A DNA stretch of 64,000 nucleotides from Acidobacteriaceae bacterium (lineage in GTDB: Bacteria; Acidobacteriota; Terriglobia; Terriglobales; Acidobacteriaceae). The notes beneath the pieces were generated by a model that made no database searches, had not been told where the DNA came from, and saw nothing but the letters and a program-made list of their open reading frames with translations. Below, piece after piece: positions 1 through 9,007 of the stretch. The translations under genes and the position numbers were made by a program. The stretch covers positions 28,935 to 92,934 of the forward strand of contig JASHOQ010000123.1 of NCBI GenBank assembly GCA_030041045.1, read 5' to 3'. Position 1 is the stretch's first letter. The number at the start of each line of letters is the position of its first letter.

Positions 1-2408
1 TGGCGCTCCGGCCAGTACAGGGTCCACTCGAGCTCCGTGCAGCCGGGTGGGGGAACAAGATCGGCGGAGTATCCTGCACGGCCGAGGGCGCGGCTGGATG
101 TGGTCCGCTTCGATTTCCAGCCGTCCCCGGTCCAGATCGCTTCGAAATTTCCTTCATCGAGGATGCGCAACGCGCGGCCCGCATCCATTTTCTGGATGGG
201 ACGGATGCGGCTGTAAATTTCGATGCTGTGATTAGGGCGGTTGCCGTCGCTGCGGATGCAGTAGCGCTCGAAGACGGGTTCGATGCGGTCGAAGACCTTG
301 CCGTCGACGGCGGAGCGCAGGAGCTTGAGGTATTCGGCGTGAGCCCAGACCAGGGGAACGGCGGAGCCGGCGGGCTGCCCGATGCGCAGACGGCGCTCAG
401 GGCGATTGGGCTCGTCCCACACCTGCTCGGGGAGCATCTGTCCGCAGGTGGCGAATTTCTCATAGGTGCGGATGAGGGGCTCGATGTCGTGGCCGGCGGC
501 GAGCTCGTAATGGGCGCGCTCGCCGGTGAGCAGCGGCCAGACGCGGCCCTGGCCCCAGCCTTTGAAGGGACCGCCGTCGGGGCGCTGGCCGTAGCCGTCG
601 TGGTTATAGCGCAACCAGCCGGGCCCCTGGGGTAATTCGCGTTCGAGGATGGCGTCGACGACCTTGAGGGAGTCGATGACCAGGGGATCGTCAGCGCGGC
701 GGACGCCGTAGCGGACCAGCTCGAGAAAGCCGGCGTCGATGATTTCGCGGGCCTCGAATTCCGTGGGTTCGCCGGGAGGGCGGTTGGCGATGTGGATGGT
801 CTCTTTGCCGCAGCCCTCGTGGGCATAGCTCTCACCGCACTCCGGCGGACGGATGCGCATATAGTGGCGCGCGATACCAGGAAGCAGGACGCCGTTGTTG
901 GTGACGGTCCAGTCTTCCAGATGGCCTTCGATCCAGTCGGCGTATTCCTCGAGGAACTGGCCCAGCTCGGCGGAGTCATGGGCGCGCGCCAACTCAGCGG
1001 CGCAGATAAGGCCGCTGATGACGGAGGCGAGCGTGGACGGCGAATAGCCGGCGTTTTCTTCCCAGCGCTCCTGGTGGGTGATGGGCGCATTGCGCACCAG
1101 GCAGGCGGCCGCGCGCTCGACAAAGGGGAAAATATTCAGCTCGCCGAGGGCGTTGGCTTTCCACAAGCGCCAGGCGAGGATGATGGGAAAGGCGACCTCA
1201 TCGAGCTGTTTGCCGCTCCAGTACGGGGTGCCGTCGATCCAGAAATTCTGCGCAAAGCCGCCATCCGGCTGCTGGGTGCAGGCGAGATAGACGAGGGCGC
1301 GGCGCGCCGTCTCCTCGCGGCCGCAGGCGAGCAGGGCGCTGGCGGTCTGGACCATGTCGCGCGTCCAGACCAGGTGGTAGCCGCCGAGATCGTCATCGCC
1401 TTTGATCTGGCCCCAGGGAATGGAGGCCGAGGCGACAAAGGCGCCGGAGAAGGTTTTGTCTTCGTGGGTGAGCAGAACGTTGTGGCTGGTGCGCATGAGC
1501 TTGCCGCCGTCGCACGATTTCTTGGCCAGCCATTGCGGAATGGCGGCGCGGCGCCACTGCACGATATAGCGCTCGCGCAGCTCGGCAAAGGGCGTGGCCA
1601 TGGCGATGATGGTCTTCTCGGCCGCGGTGTGATGGCCGCCGCCAATGCCGATGGCAACGGTAAATTCAACGGCGCTTTCAGAGCCTTCCCCGGCAATGAT
1701 TTTGTCATCGAGGTCAAGCTGGCCCATTACGGCCACGTTGCCGTCAGTGGCCGAGCCGAACTGCCAGTCCATTTTGAAGTCGTCCATCAGGTCGCGCCAG
1801 CCGTCGCTGAAGCCCACAAAGCCGCAGCTCATGCGCGAGAATCCGCAACTGGCGATCATGGCCAGCGACCACCTGTCCTTCCAGGCCAGGAACGCGGAGT
1901 TACCGGCGATATCGACCACCCGCGCGGAGTTGCCGGCGCCGCCGCCGTTCAAATGAGGCGCGAGCAGCGCGTAGACCTTGAGGCGCGGCAAGAGGTCGGC
2001 GTGGCCGGTGAGGCGCACATGGGTGAGCACGACGGAGTGGTGCGGATCGCAGATAATCTCCTTGGAGAGGGCGTAACGGCCTTCGGGGTCGCAGTTGGTG
2101 TAATGCACGCCCAGGGCTTCAGGATGGATGTACTCGAAGCGCGAGATCAGATCGCGCTTTTCCTCGTGGACGAAGGTCTCGCCGTCGCTGATGAGGAACT
2201 CCATGTCGCGCACCTGGGCGCGATCGATGGTGGGGTGGTAGATCTCATTGAGGATGCCGTGGGAGCAAGTGAACCAGATGCGGCTGGAGGCGGCGTAGGC
2301 AGTGCCCACCGCGTCCTTGACGCTCGAGGTCCAGCGCGGCTGCGTGCCAGGCGCGCCGAAGGCTTCTCCCTGCTGCTCAAGCCACTGGTACAAGGGCTGT
2401 TCGCTCAT
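1..2408 (-). CDS. GH15 glucan 1,4-alpha-glucosidase (glucoamylase), C-terminus cut by window edge
   Basis: Releases glucose from the non-reducing ends of starch-type glucans. Read from ATG at 2408 leftward, the frame stays open to the window edge (about 802 codons). The N-terminus carries the family-typical start APGTQPRWTSSVKDAVGTA, followed by SRIWFTCSHGILNEIYHP, a hallmark of bacterial GH15 enzymes with an N-terminal glucodextranase-like beta domain. The visible C-terminal end (FEAIWTGDGWKS, TELEWTLYWPER) matches the closing region of the family, so only a few codons should be missing. No clear signal peptide is seen, so a cytoplasmic or leaderless enzyme is likely. The start is preceded by only a weak GGAAAG. 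Long open frames on the opposite strand here are shadows. The family call is firm; substrate specificity is inferred. Confidence 0.9.
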   Translation of the reverse strand, partial: MSEQPLYQWLEQQGEAFGAPGTQPRWTSSVKDAVGTAYAASSRIWFTCSHGILNEIYHPTIDRAQVRDMEFLISDGETFVHEEKRDLISRFEYIHPEALGVHYTNCDPEGRYALSKEIICDPHHSVVLTHVRLTGHADLLPRLKVYALLAPHLNGGGAGNSARVVDIAGNSAFLAWKDRWSLAMIASCGFSRMSCGFVGFSDGWRDLMDDFKMDWQFGSATDGNVAVMGQLDLDDKIIAGEGSESAVEFTVAIGIGGGHHTAAEKTIIAMATPFAELRERYIVQWRRAAIPQWLAKKSCDGGKLMRTSHNVLLTHEDKTFSGAFVASASIPWGQIKGDDDLGGYHLVWTRDMVQTASALLACGREETARRALVYLACTQQPDGGFAQNFWIDGTPYWSGKQLDEVAFPIILAWRLWKANALGELNIFPFVERAAACLVRNAPITHQERWEENAGYSPSTLASVISGLICAAELARAHDSAELGQFLEEYADWIEGHLEDWTVTNNGVLLPGIARHYMRIRPPECGESYAHEGCGKETIHIANRPPGEPTEFEAREIIDAGFLELVRYGVRRADDPLVIDSLKVVDAILERELPQGPGWLRYNHDGYGQRPDGGPFKGWGQGRVWPLLTGERAHYELAAGHDIEPLIRTYEKFATCGQMLPEQVWDEPNRPERRLRIGQPAGSAVPLVWAHAEYLKLLRSAVDGKVFDRIEPVFERYCIRSDGNRPNHSIEIYSRIRPIQKMDAGRALRILDEGNFEAIWTGDGWKSKRTTSSRALGRAGYSADLVPPPGCTELEWTLYWPER

Positions 2409-2798
2409 CGTGCGGGGTCACTTTCCGGGGGTGCTTTGAAGATGAGATGTTGCGATGGACGCAATAACCGAGCGTGCGCCTCTTTCCGTAGTCTATGACG
2501 CCGGGCTGAGCGGCGAGGTTCATTTTTCTTGAACATATCGCCAAGCCAAGCGCCTATTCCTGCGGCGCGACACTCAGTGCGCGCTTGCCGGGCGGCTGGG
2601 GAAGATGTGCACACCTGCCGCGCCCTGCGATGCGCGGATTTTGTGACCTGGGGCTGTCTGGGGGCATCGAAAACGGAATAGGCCCGGTGTGCGCGCCTGC
2701 ATTCGCCCAAGCTGTTTTTCCGTCGGGTCTGCTGAAGCTGGGCGAAGCGAAGACGGCGCTTGCGCACAGTACAATCCAAACCAAGGAGAATTCTTCGT
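2409..2798. other. Divergent intergenic region, GH15 / sodA
   Basis: This is a 390-bp gap between divergent genes with no protein-like frame I can support. A weak TACAAT at 2770-2775 could be a -10 box for sodA, and AAGGAG at 2783-2788 is its ribosome binding site. I see no other recognisable element. Confidence 0.4.
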
Positions 2799-3422
2799 AT
2801 GGCCTACGAACTTGCACCGCTTCCCTATGACTACTCCGCTCTTGAGCCGTACATCGACGCCGAGACGATGAAACTGCACCACGACAAGCACCACCAGACG
2901 TACATCAACAACGTGAACGCGGCGCTCGCAAACCATCCGAAGCTGGCTGCGCTGACGGTCGACGACCTGATCAAAGATCTGAATGCGATTCCCGAAGACA
3001 TTCGCGCCACGGTGCGCAACAACGGCGGCGGGCACTCGAATCACAGCGCCTTCTGGAAGCTGATGGGCCCGGCCAACTCGCGCGGCATCGGGGGCGAGCC
3101 GACCGGCGCCATTGCCGGCCAGATCAAGGCTGACTTCGGCGACTTTGAGACCTTCAAGAAGACCTTCAACGAGACCACCGCGAAGCAGTTCGGATCGGGA
3201 TGGGGATGGGTGGTCTTTACCGGAGGCAAGCTGAAGGTGATCACCACGCCCAACCAGGATTCGCCGCTTTCGCAGGGGCTGTTTGGAATCCTGGGCAACG
3301 ATGTGTGGGAGCACGCGTATTACCTCAAATACCAGAACCGGCGTCCCGAGTACCTGGCCGCGTGGTGGAACGTGGTGAACTGGGAGGAAGTGAACCGGCG
3401 GTTTGGGGTGGCGAAGGGGTAA
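2799..3422 (+). CDS. sodA: Superoxide dismutase, Mn-type (Fe/Mn family)
   Basis: Dismutates superoxide to oxygen and peroxide; 207 residues, full length for the family. The metal ligands are visible as H27, H82, D168 and H172 (DVWEHAYYL signature). The second-shell glutamine that separates Mn from Fe enzymes lies late in the chain (Q153, in NQDSPL), with Gly rather than Gln in the [11 protein letters not shown] segment, which points to the Mn or cambialistic type. The start at 2799 is chosen over an upstream in-frame codon because it begins [12 protein letters not shown] and has AAGGAG ten bases before it. No signal peptide, so cytoplasmic. A heptanucleotide repeat array starts four bases after the stop. 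Confidence 0.95.
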   Translation: MAYELAPLPYDYSALEPYIDAETMKLHHDKHHQTYINNVNAALANHPKLAALTVDDLIKDLNAIPEDIRATVRNNGGGHSNHSAFWKLMGPANSRGIGGEPTGAIAGQIKADFGDFETFKKTFNETTAKQFGSGWGWVVFTGGKLKVITTPNQDSPLSQGLFGILGNDVWEHAYYLKYQNRRPEYLAAWWNVVNWEEVNRRFGVAKG

Positions 3423-3425
3423 GGG

Positions 3426-3576
3426 CAGGGAACAGGGAATAGGGAATAGGGAGTAAGGAGTAGGGGGTAGAAGACAGTCGTCGACTCGGCGGTTGGCTGC
3501 TCCCTGCTTCGTCTTCGCTTGGTCTTTGGGTTCGTCAGTTCCTAATCCCTATTGGCTACTCCCTACTCCCTGTTTT
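3426..3576. repeat. Heptanucleotide repeat pair (inverted) 3' of sodA
   Basis: The left arm (3426-3473) is a run of 7-nt units such as ACAGGGA and ATAGGGA, purine-rich on the sodA strand and starting just after its stop. The right arm (3541-3576) is the complementary pyrimidine-rich version (CCCTACT, CCCTATT). The arms can pair around a loop of about 70 bases. The right arm ends about 20 bases before the next gene's start. Same class as the arrays at 12354, 14125, 43331, 48264 and 56866. Confidence 0.85.
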
Positions 3577-3596
3577 CGGAGTCTAATCAGGCAGGG

Positions 3597-4367
3597 GTGG
3601 TGGAAACATCGGTGCGGACTTTTGCCTTGCTCCCGCTCGCGGGAATTCTTGCCTTATTTCCGGCAGCGCCGGCATGCGCGCAAAGCGGAAACTTTATCCT
3701 GGCGCAGCACGGCCATGCGGTGGGCACGGCTTCCTATCAATTCACGGCCACCGCGCATGGCTACGAATCGACTTCAGTGGTGCGCGTGGCCATGCAGGGA
3801 CTGGATTACGCGCTCTCAAAGACGGAACGGCTTTCGGCGGCCAATCATCTCAGGCACGTTCTTTTGAGCGCCACGGTGAACGGCTCCGCGGTGACGGTGG
3901 TTGCCGCGCCGGACGCAGCGCAGATTCTTCTCAATATTTCGGCCAACGGACGCAGCACCACGACGCGGCTGGCGGCGCATGCGGGCGCGGTGTTTCTGCC
4001 CGACTTCGATCCCGGGGCGCTGGAGACGTTGCTGGCGCTGGCCGTGGCCAACAATAATCGCGGCCTGTGGGCCATTCTGCCGAAGAATGCCGGATCGATC
4101 GAGCCGGTGCAGCTGGCCACGTATCCCGACGAGCAGGGAACGCTGGGCGGAAAGACGATCGCGGTCCATCACCTGGTGGCGACGATTGCAGGCACGCAAA
4201 CCGATCTTTTTTCCGGACCCGAGAATCAGCTTCTGCAGGCGGAGCTGCCGCAGGAGGGATTTGCGCTGGTGCGCAAGGGATTCGTGCTCAAGCCGCCGGC
4301 CAAGCCGATAGTGCCGGCAGCCGAGCCGGCTCCGCCGGGCGAACCGAATGCGCCTTCAATGCAATGA
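3597..4367 (+). CDS. Secreted protein of unknown function
   Basis: Not recognised. A Sec signal peptide is clear (RTFALLPLAGILALFPAAPACA, then QSGNF). The mature part, about 230 residues, has no membrane segment and ends in a proline-rich tail (KPPAKPIVPAAEPAPPGEP). The start is uncertain: GTG at 3597 or GTG at 3612 both place the signal peptide correctly. An upstream TTG at 3552 lies inside the heptanucleotide repeat and is less likely. It follows sodA in the same direction, but the inverted repeat lies between them. Probably periplasmic or surface; no catalytic motif seen. Confidence 0.65.
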   Translation: MVETSVRTFALLPLAGILALFPAAPACAQSGNFILAQHGHAVGTASYQFTATAHGYESTSVVRVAMQGLDYALSKTERLSAANHLRHVLLSATVNGSAVTVVAAPDAAQILLNISANGRSTTTRLAAHAGAVFLPDFDPGALETLLALAVANNNRGLWAILPKNAGSIEPVQLATYPDEQGTLGGKTIAVHHLVATIAGTQTDLFSGPENQLLQAELPQEGFALVRKGFVLKPPAKPIVPAAEPAPPGEPNAPSMQ

Positions 4368-4536
4368 TGGGGCGCTTGTGCCTTCCCACCTTTCCGGCAC
4401 AAGCGCCGTGCCCAGAAGGCTCCCAGACGGGGCAGCCGGCTTGTCGAGACCTTTGTGGACTCGCTGAATTTGCGGTTCCCTGCGGGTTCCTCGCGTGATA
4501 GGTTCTACTCAAAAGAGCTTTCATTGCGAGGGACTC

Positions 4537-5895
4537 ATGAGGTGCATTCCGGTGATGCTTCTCGCCGCCGCTACGCTCCGTGGCCAGACCCCCTCCTCGG
4601 CTCCCAGCGATCTCCGCAGCGTGGCGGAGCGCGCCTACATCTATGCCTACCCGCTGGTGCTCATTGAAGCAACGCGCGCCGGCCAGCCCGTCAACGAGTT
4701 CACCCACGTCCCGCAGTTTCCTCGACCGGATACGCGCAAAGTTGTGCGGCCGAACGCCGACACGCTCTATTCGATGGCGTGGATCGATCTCGCCAAGGAG
4801 CCCGTCCTCATCCGCGTTCCCGACTCGGGCGGCCGCTTTTATCTTTTGCAATTCATGGACGCCTGGACCGAGACCTTCGCCGACCCCGGCAAACGAACCA
4901 CCGGCACCAAGGAAGCGTGGTTCGTCTTCGTGGGGCCGGGCTGGACGGGCAAACTGCCGGAGAACGTCACGCGCTACGATGCGCCCACGAACATCGTGTG
5001 GCTCCTCGGCCGCACGCAGACCAACGGCGCAGCCGATTACGACAACGTGCACGCGTTTCAGCGCGGCATGCGCATCATGCCGCTGAGCGGGTACCCAAAC
5101 GGGGAGCAGAAGCTCGGTTCGGCGCTGGCGTTCGGAAAATCCGGCGACATTACCCCGCCCGAGCGGGTGAAGGCGATGACGCCGGTTGAATTCTTCACCG
5201 CGTTTGCCCAGGCCATGAAAGAGAATCCGCCGCACGCTGCGGATGGCGCCATGGTCGCCGACTTGGCGCGCATTGGCGTTGCTCCGGGCAAGGACTTCGA
5301 TCCCTCGGCACTTACGCCGGAGCAATTGCAGGCAATCAACGAGGGCGGGAGCGCGGGGCGAGCCCGCGTGGAGAGCTTCGTGGCCCATTCGAACCAGGCC
5401 AAGCCGGGCTGGAACACCTTCATCCGCAACGTGGGCCGCTACGGCACCGACTACACCAGCCGCGCCGTGACCGCGCGCCTGGCGCTGGGCGCGAACCCGC
5501 CCGAGGATGCCGTCTACATCAGCAACCTTGCCGACGGCTCGGGGCAGCCGCTCAACGGGGCCGCGCGTTACAGGATGCACTTCGACAAGGACCAGATCCC
5601 GCCGGTGCGCGCCTTCTGGTCACTTACCGCGTACGACAGGGATGGCTACTTCATTGCGAATCCTCTGAACCGCTACGCTATCGGCGATCGCGATGCGCTG
5701 AAGTTCAACCCGGACGGCTCGCTCGATCTTTATATCCAGGGGGAGGATCCCGGGCCGGATCGCGAATCCAACTGGCTGCCTGCGGGTGACGGGCCGTTTA
5801 ATCTCACCATTCGCCTTTACTGGCCGGAAGAGGCGATCCTTGATGGGAGCTGGCATCCGCCCGCGCTCGAACGGCTGCCTTACGGCATTTTCTGA
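4537..5895 (+). CDS. DUF1254/DUF1214 domain protein, exported
   Basis: 452 residues with a short signal peptide (MRCIPVMLLAAATLRGQ). The N-terminal half has the DUF1254 pattern (AYPLVLIEATRAG, VVRPNADTLYSMAWIDL, YLLQFMDAWTETF). The C-terminal half has the DUF1214 pattern (YRMHFDKDQIPPVRAFWSLTAYD, NRYAIGDRD, LYIQGEDPG). The biochemical role of this common family is not established. The start at 4537 is preferred over 4495 because it gives the signal peptide and has GAGGGA close upstream. The last codons (GIF and stop) are contributed by the left end of the palindromic element at 5885-5993, so the native C-terminus may have been altered. Confidence 0.85.
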   Translation: MRCIPVMLLAAATLRGQTPSSAPSDLRSVAERAYIYAYPLVLIEATRAGQPVNEFTHVPQFPRPDTRKVVRPNADTLYSMAWIDLAKEPVLIRVPDSGGRFYLLQFMDAWTETFADPGKRTTGTKEAWFVFVGPGWTGKLPENVTRYDAPTNIVWLLGRTQTNGAADYDNVHAFQRGMRIMPLSGYPNGEQKLGSALAFGKSGDITPPERVKAMTPVEFFTAFAQAMKENPPHAADGAMVADLARIGVAPGKDFDPSALTPEQLQAINEGGSAGRARVESFVAHSNQAKPGWNTFIRNVGRYGTDYTSRAVTARLALGANPPEDAVYISNLADGSGQPLNGAARYRMHFDKDQIPPVRAFWSLTAYDRDGYFIANPLNRYAIGDRDALKFNPDGSLDLYIQGEDPGPDRESNWLPAGDGPFNLTIRLYWPEEAILDGSWHPPALERLPYGIF

Positions 5896-5993
5896 GTTAC
5901 TGTGTCCTCTTCGTTCCTTCGCAAGGTCGCCGCTCCCTGTTGGTCGCGTCGACTCTGCTTTCCGTCTTCGGGATATAGCTACTCAGAAAATGC
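5885..5993. repeat. 109-bp palindromic element, copy A
   Basis: Bounded by GCATTTTCTGAGT at the left and its exact reverse complement at the right. The interior (CGCCGCTCCCTGTTGGTCGC) is shared with copies at 6863-7016 and 16989-17097. It contains no transposase and is too short to code for one. It overlaps the stop codon of the DUF1254 gene, so it may act as a transcription end as well as being a repeat. MITE-like or REP-like by architecture. Confidence 0.85.
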
Positions 5994-6199
5994 TTTAGCG
6001 GCGTCTAGAAGAAACTCGTTCGTCCGGTCGTGTGAGGCTGGCTCCGCGGGGTGGAGGCGTGAGTGTACGGTCGGCAGCCTGGATGCCCCGTCCGTTGTTT
6101 CCGCATCGGGAATCGGCTGCCAGTGAGTCTTATCCCTTCCTTACAGGTTTCGGAGTATACCTCGAGGAGGTTCTGAGGACCGCATCGGGCGCAAATTGA

Positions 6200-6790
6200 G
6201 TGGGAGTATTCGATCCAAATTTCTGGGAGACGATTTCCAGTCCAAGCCAACGGGGATTCTCGGTTGCGGTCCCCGGCCCGGTAGACGGCGGGTCGAAATG
6301 CCTGATTCGACCGTCAACCAAGGCGGACATCCACCATATCACTGAGATCTACGGCCACTTCGTTGCGGCAACCACAGCGACTTTCGAGACCGTTCCTCCG
6401 GATGAGCTGGAGATGAGTCGACGGCGGCAAGCCGTTTTGGGTCGCGGCTTACCGTACCTGGTCGCCGAGCTCGAAGGTTATGTCGTGGGTTTCTGTTACG
6501 CGTCCCAATTCCGTCCCCGGGATGGATATCGTTTTACTGTCGAAGACTCAATTTACGTGCGGCCCGATTGTACCGGCCACCGGGTGGGCACGATGTTACT
6601 GGCCCAGTTGCTCCTCGACTGCCATCTGGAAGGCTGTCACTCCATGGTCGCGTGCATCTGTGGAGTGAACTTGCCTTCGGTCGCCCTGCACACATCGCTC
6701 GGGTTTCAGCAGGTGGGCCTGCTGCCGGAAGCAGGACGCAAATTCGGAGAGTGGCTGCGCTTGTTGATTATGCAGCGCCAATTGCGATGA
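6200..6790 (+). CDS. GNAT-family N-acetyltransferase (phosphinothricin/amino-acid acetyltransferase type)
   Basis: Predicted to move acetyl from acetyl-CoA to a small amine. The pattern LIRPSTKADIHHITEIYGHFVAATTATFET and the end GFQQVGLLPEAGRKFGEW match the phosphinothricin/methionine acetyltransferase group. The acetyl-CoA loop reads TGHRVGT, slightly off the usual G-x-G/A form. The start is unresolved: GTG at 6200 is the only obvious start in frame, yet homologues begin near the LIRP segment (about 6303), where no ATG/GTG/TTG is in frame. Either the first 33 residues are real or the 5' end has decayed. Convergent with the TIGR03118 gene. Confidence 0.7.
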   Translation: MGVFDPNFWETISSPSQRGFSVAVPGPVDGGSKCLIRPSTKADIHHITEIYGHFVAATTATFETVPPDELEMSRRRQAVLGRGLPYLVAELEGYVVGFCYASQFRPRDGYRFTVEDSIYVRPDCTGHRVGTMLLAQLLLDCHLEGCHSMVACICGVNLPSVALHTSLGFQQVGLLPEAGRKFGEWLRLLIMQRQLR

Positions 6791-6862
6791 ATCCCCGGTC
6801 AACCGTGCAGAGGAGAAGGGCCGCCTGTTGAGGGTGGCCCTGGTTATGCTTTCGCCTCTACG

Positions 6863-7016
6863 GCATTTTCTGAGTGACTGTGTCCTTTTCACTGCCTCGC
6901 GAGATCGCCGCTCCCTGTTGGTCCCACCCCAGCAAGCGAGGAGCGCTTGCCGGGGCCCCGGGTTGGTCGCGTCGACTCAGCTGTCCGTCTTGGGGATACA
7001 ACTACTCAGAAAATGC
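6863..7016. repeat. Palindromic element, copy B with nested insertion
   Basis: Same inverted ends (GCATTTTCTGAGT) and core as copy A, but 154 bp long. About 45 bp is inserted between two copies of GTTGGTC (near 6917 and 6962). The insert contains its own near-perfect hairpin, CCCCAGCAAGCG paired with CGCTTGCCGGGG. The element lies between two convergent genes and ends 18 bp before the TIGR03118 stop codon. Confidence 0.85.
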
Positions 7017-7034
7017 ATTAAGCTCGATTGCTGA

Positions 7035-8096
7035 TTAGGGTTTGAAGTCGATTTTGGCAAAGGTGCCGGCCAGTTCGTTGGGGCCAATGCCCTGACCGAC
7101 GGTGACGAACAATTCGTTGGTCGCTCCGTTGTTCGTGGCTCCGCCGCCGAAGGCAACTGCCCACAGGTTATTGAGGACAATCTTTTTGCCGAAGCGGTCT
7201 CTTACGGTGCCGACGAACCTCCCGGTAATGGGATCGAAGGCATTGATGGTGCCGTCGACGGAGTTGTTGGAAACCAGCAGGGTGTTGCTCAGGGGTCCGA
7301 AATTCGGCGGAGCCGCGGTGACGCCCCAGGCCTGGTTGAGCACGTTGCTGTCGATCAGCGTCTTCACAAAGGTGCCGTCCTCCTTGAAGACATCGAGCAG
7401 GCCTCCGGCCCCGACGTTAGGCACGGCATAGGTGACGTACACCAGGCCGTTGATGTCCTGAACGCCGAAGACGGAGAGAGTGGAGGGAGCGTTTGGATCG
7501 CTGAATGACTTCACCCACACCCAGCTGCCGTTGTACACATCGATCACGTTATTGGCGTTGTCCGCGGCGTAAATAAAGTTTCCCGTGGCATAGCTGGTGA
7601 TGGCCAGGCCTGTGAAGCTGGCCTTGCTGGCGGAGTCGTCGACCGCGATGGTCGACTGGTTCTTGTTCACCCCCGGCGACCACGCGCTGATGGTGCCGTC
7701 GAGTGTGGCGAAGATGAAACTCGCCGGCTCGCCGCTAACCTGGAAATCCGTCGACGATCCGTTGTACACCACTCCCGTGGGCATGCCCGGGCCGTTCAAG
7801 CCTGTCGGCGAGGTTGGTCCGTTTCCGGCGGTGGGAATGGAAACCTTCAGTGACTCTTGCGTTCCGGTTGCGGTGTAGAGGGTCGACCAGCCGGTGTCGT
7901 TGTCGCTGATCCACCAGGGGCTTGTAGCGCTCCGGGCCAATCCCCAGGGGTTGGCCAGCAGTGGATCGATGGTCGGAGCCTGGCCGAGCTGATTCGAAAC
8001 CAGGTTTGTGAGTTGATACTGTGCTTCGGCCGGCACCGAAAGCAAAAGAAGACCCGCGCCTAGAAAAGCCGCGGCTGCTATCCGGGAAAGCTGCAT
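7035..8096 (-). CDS. TIGR03118 family secreted protein
   Basis: 353 residues with a signal peptide (IAAAAFLGAGLLLLSVPAEA). The mature chain has the TIGR03118 pattern: LTNLVSNQLGQAPTIDPLLANPWGLA, FSGLAITSYATGNFIYAADNAN-like segments, and a repeated blade-like organisation suggesting a beta-propeller. Function unknown; exported. The start at 8096 has AAGGAG upstream. It may share a leftward transcript with the small secreted protein at 8405-8956, although a 308-bp gap separates them. Confidence 0.88.
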   Translation of the reverse strand: MQLSRIAAAAFLGAGLLLLSVPAEAQYQLTNLVSNQLGQAPTIDPLLANPWGLARSATSPWWISDNDTGWSTLYTATGTQESLKVSIPTAGNGPTSPTGLNGPGMPTGVVYNGSSTDFQVSGEPASFIFATLDGTISAWSPGVNKNQSTIAVDDSASKASFTGLAITSYATGNFIYAADNANNVIDVYNGSWVWVKSFSDPNAPSTLSVFGVQDINGLVYVTYAVPNVGAGGLLDVFKEDGTFVKTLIDSNVLNQAWGVTAAPPNFGPLSNTLLVSNNSVDGTINAFDPITGRFVGTVRDRFGKKIVLNNLWAVAFGGGATNNGATNELFVTVGQGIGPNELAGTFAKIDFKP

Positions 8097-8404
8097 AGTG
8101 CGCCTCTCCTTCTGAAGTCAGGAGGGAGCGCCGAGAGTCCGGGTGCGCATACGGGCACAACACTCCCTCCAGCGGTCTGATCGTAGGCCAGGTTGCGGGC
8201 GGGGAATGTCACCGTCTGGTCACCGCTTTGTAAAAATCCGGTGCGTGCGCGCAAGCACACCAGGGCAGTTGCGGGAGGTCGACCCACTTGTTCAAGCCTT
8301 GTTCACACGCCTGCACTCATTTGTGGAAGCGCCTGGCGTGGCCGCCGCGGTTCCTGCGGCAGTGGCGGAGAAGCCCCTACGACCTTCAAGGGCGCCCTGC
8401 ATGC
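8097..8404. other. Intergenic, no gene recognised
   Basis: 308 bp between two leftward genes. Apart from the ribosome binding site for the TIGR03118 gene near 8103-8110, I see no coding frame with family resemblance and no convincing RNA element. Confidence 0.4.
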
Positions 8405-8956
8405 CTAATCGCGAAACGTGAACACGCCATTGCTCAGGAACACCTTGAATAGTGAACGAGGCTTCGCGCAGTGCATGCTGTCGGCGCATGGATCATCTGC
8501 CGATCGCAGGATGATCTGAAGCCGGTAGCGCACGTCAGGCTCGCAAATACTCTTGTTTCCTTGCCGGTTTTGCTGGCAGAACTTTTCTAAGTTCCACATA
8601 TACTTTCCCGATTCGATCGTGGGGAAGTCGATGCCTGTCCGGTTCAACGGCGCGGCGGGTATTTGGCTTTTCGAGTCGAGGACTTCGCCGATCAGCCAAC
8701 TGTTTTCCGCCGTATGCGCAACGCCGCCGGACCGCACCTGCCCGGTCCATTGAAGCCGAAGACTCAGCACGGTATCGGCTTGGACGTTGGCTGCGGTCCA
8801 GGTGATGGGGTAGCTCGCGTGCCGGGAGATGGTCTGGTCATGGTTCAGGCAGGTGAGATTGACTCTGGGACCCGAAGCAGCTTCCTGGCCTCGCGCCCAT
8901 GGAAAAACCACGGCCATCATGGCGCAAGCGCCGAACCATGTTCGTGCTGCATGCAT
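8405..8956 (-). CDS. Secreted protein of unknown function
   Basis: Not recognised. From ATG at 8956 the protein is 183 residues with a plausible signal peptide ending near FPWARGQEA. The mature part has several cysteines (LTCLNH, EKFCQQN, SICEPD, DPCADSMHC), which suggests a disulfide-stabilised periplasmic or surface protein. An upstream ATG at 9007 would add 17 residues and blur the signal peptide. It lies 51 bp from the M48 protease stop, on the same strand, and could be cotranscribed with it. Confidence 0.6.
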   Translation of the reverse strand: MHAARTWFGACAMMAVVFPWARGQEAASGPRVNLTCLNHDQTISRHASYPITWTAANVQADTVLSLRLQWTGQVRSGGVAHTAENSWLIGEVLDSKSQIPAAPLNRTGIDFPTIESGKYMWNLEKFCQQNRQGNKSICEPDVRYRLQIILRSADDPCADSMHCAKPRSLFKVFLSNGVFTFRD

Positions 8957-9007
8957 ATGGGTAAAAGGTAGCAGATGAGCAAAACATGCGTCTTTCCCGG
9001 CTCGCAC

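Noticed and set aside
792..2498. 568-codon open frame on the plus strand
   Set aside because: It lies antisense to the clearly recognisable GH15 gene and encodes a low-similarity, Ala/Gly/His-rich sequence typical of GC-rich shadow frames.
5902..5998. Small proteins encoded by the palindromic elements
   Set aside because: The frame (SELLCPFRSFARSPLPVG-like) recurs in all copies only because the DNA element is repeated; no ribosome binding site or conserved start supports translation.
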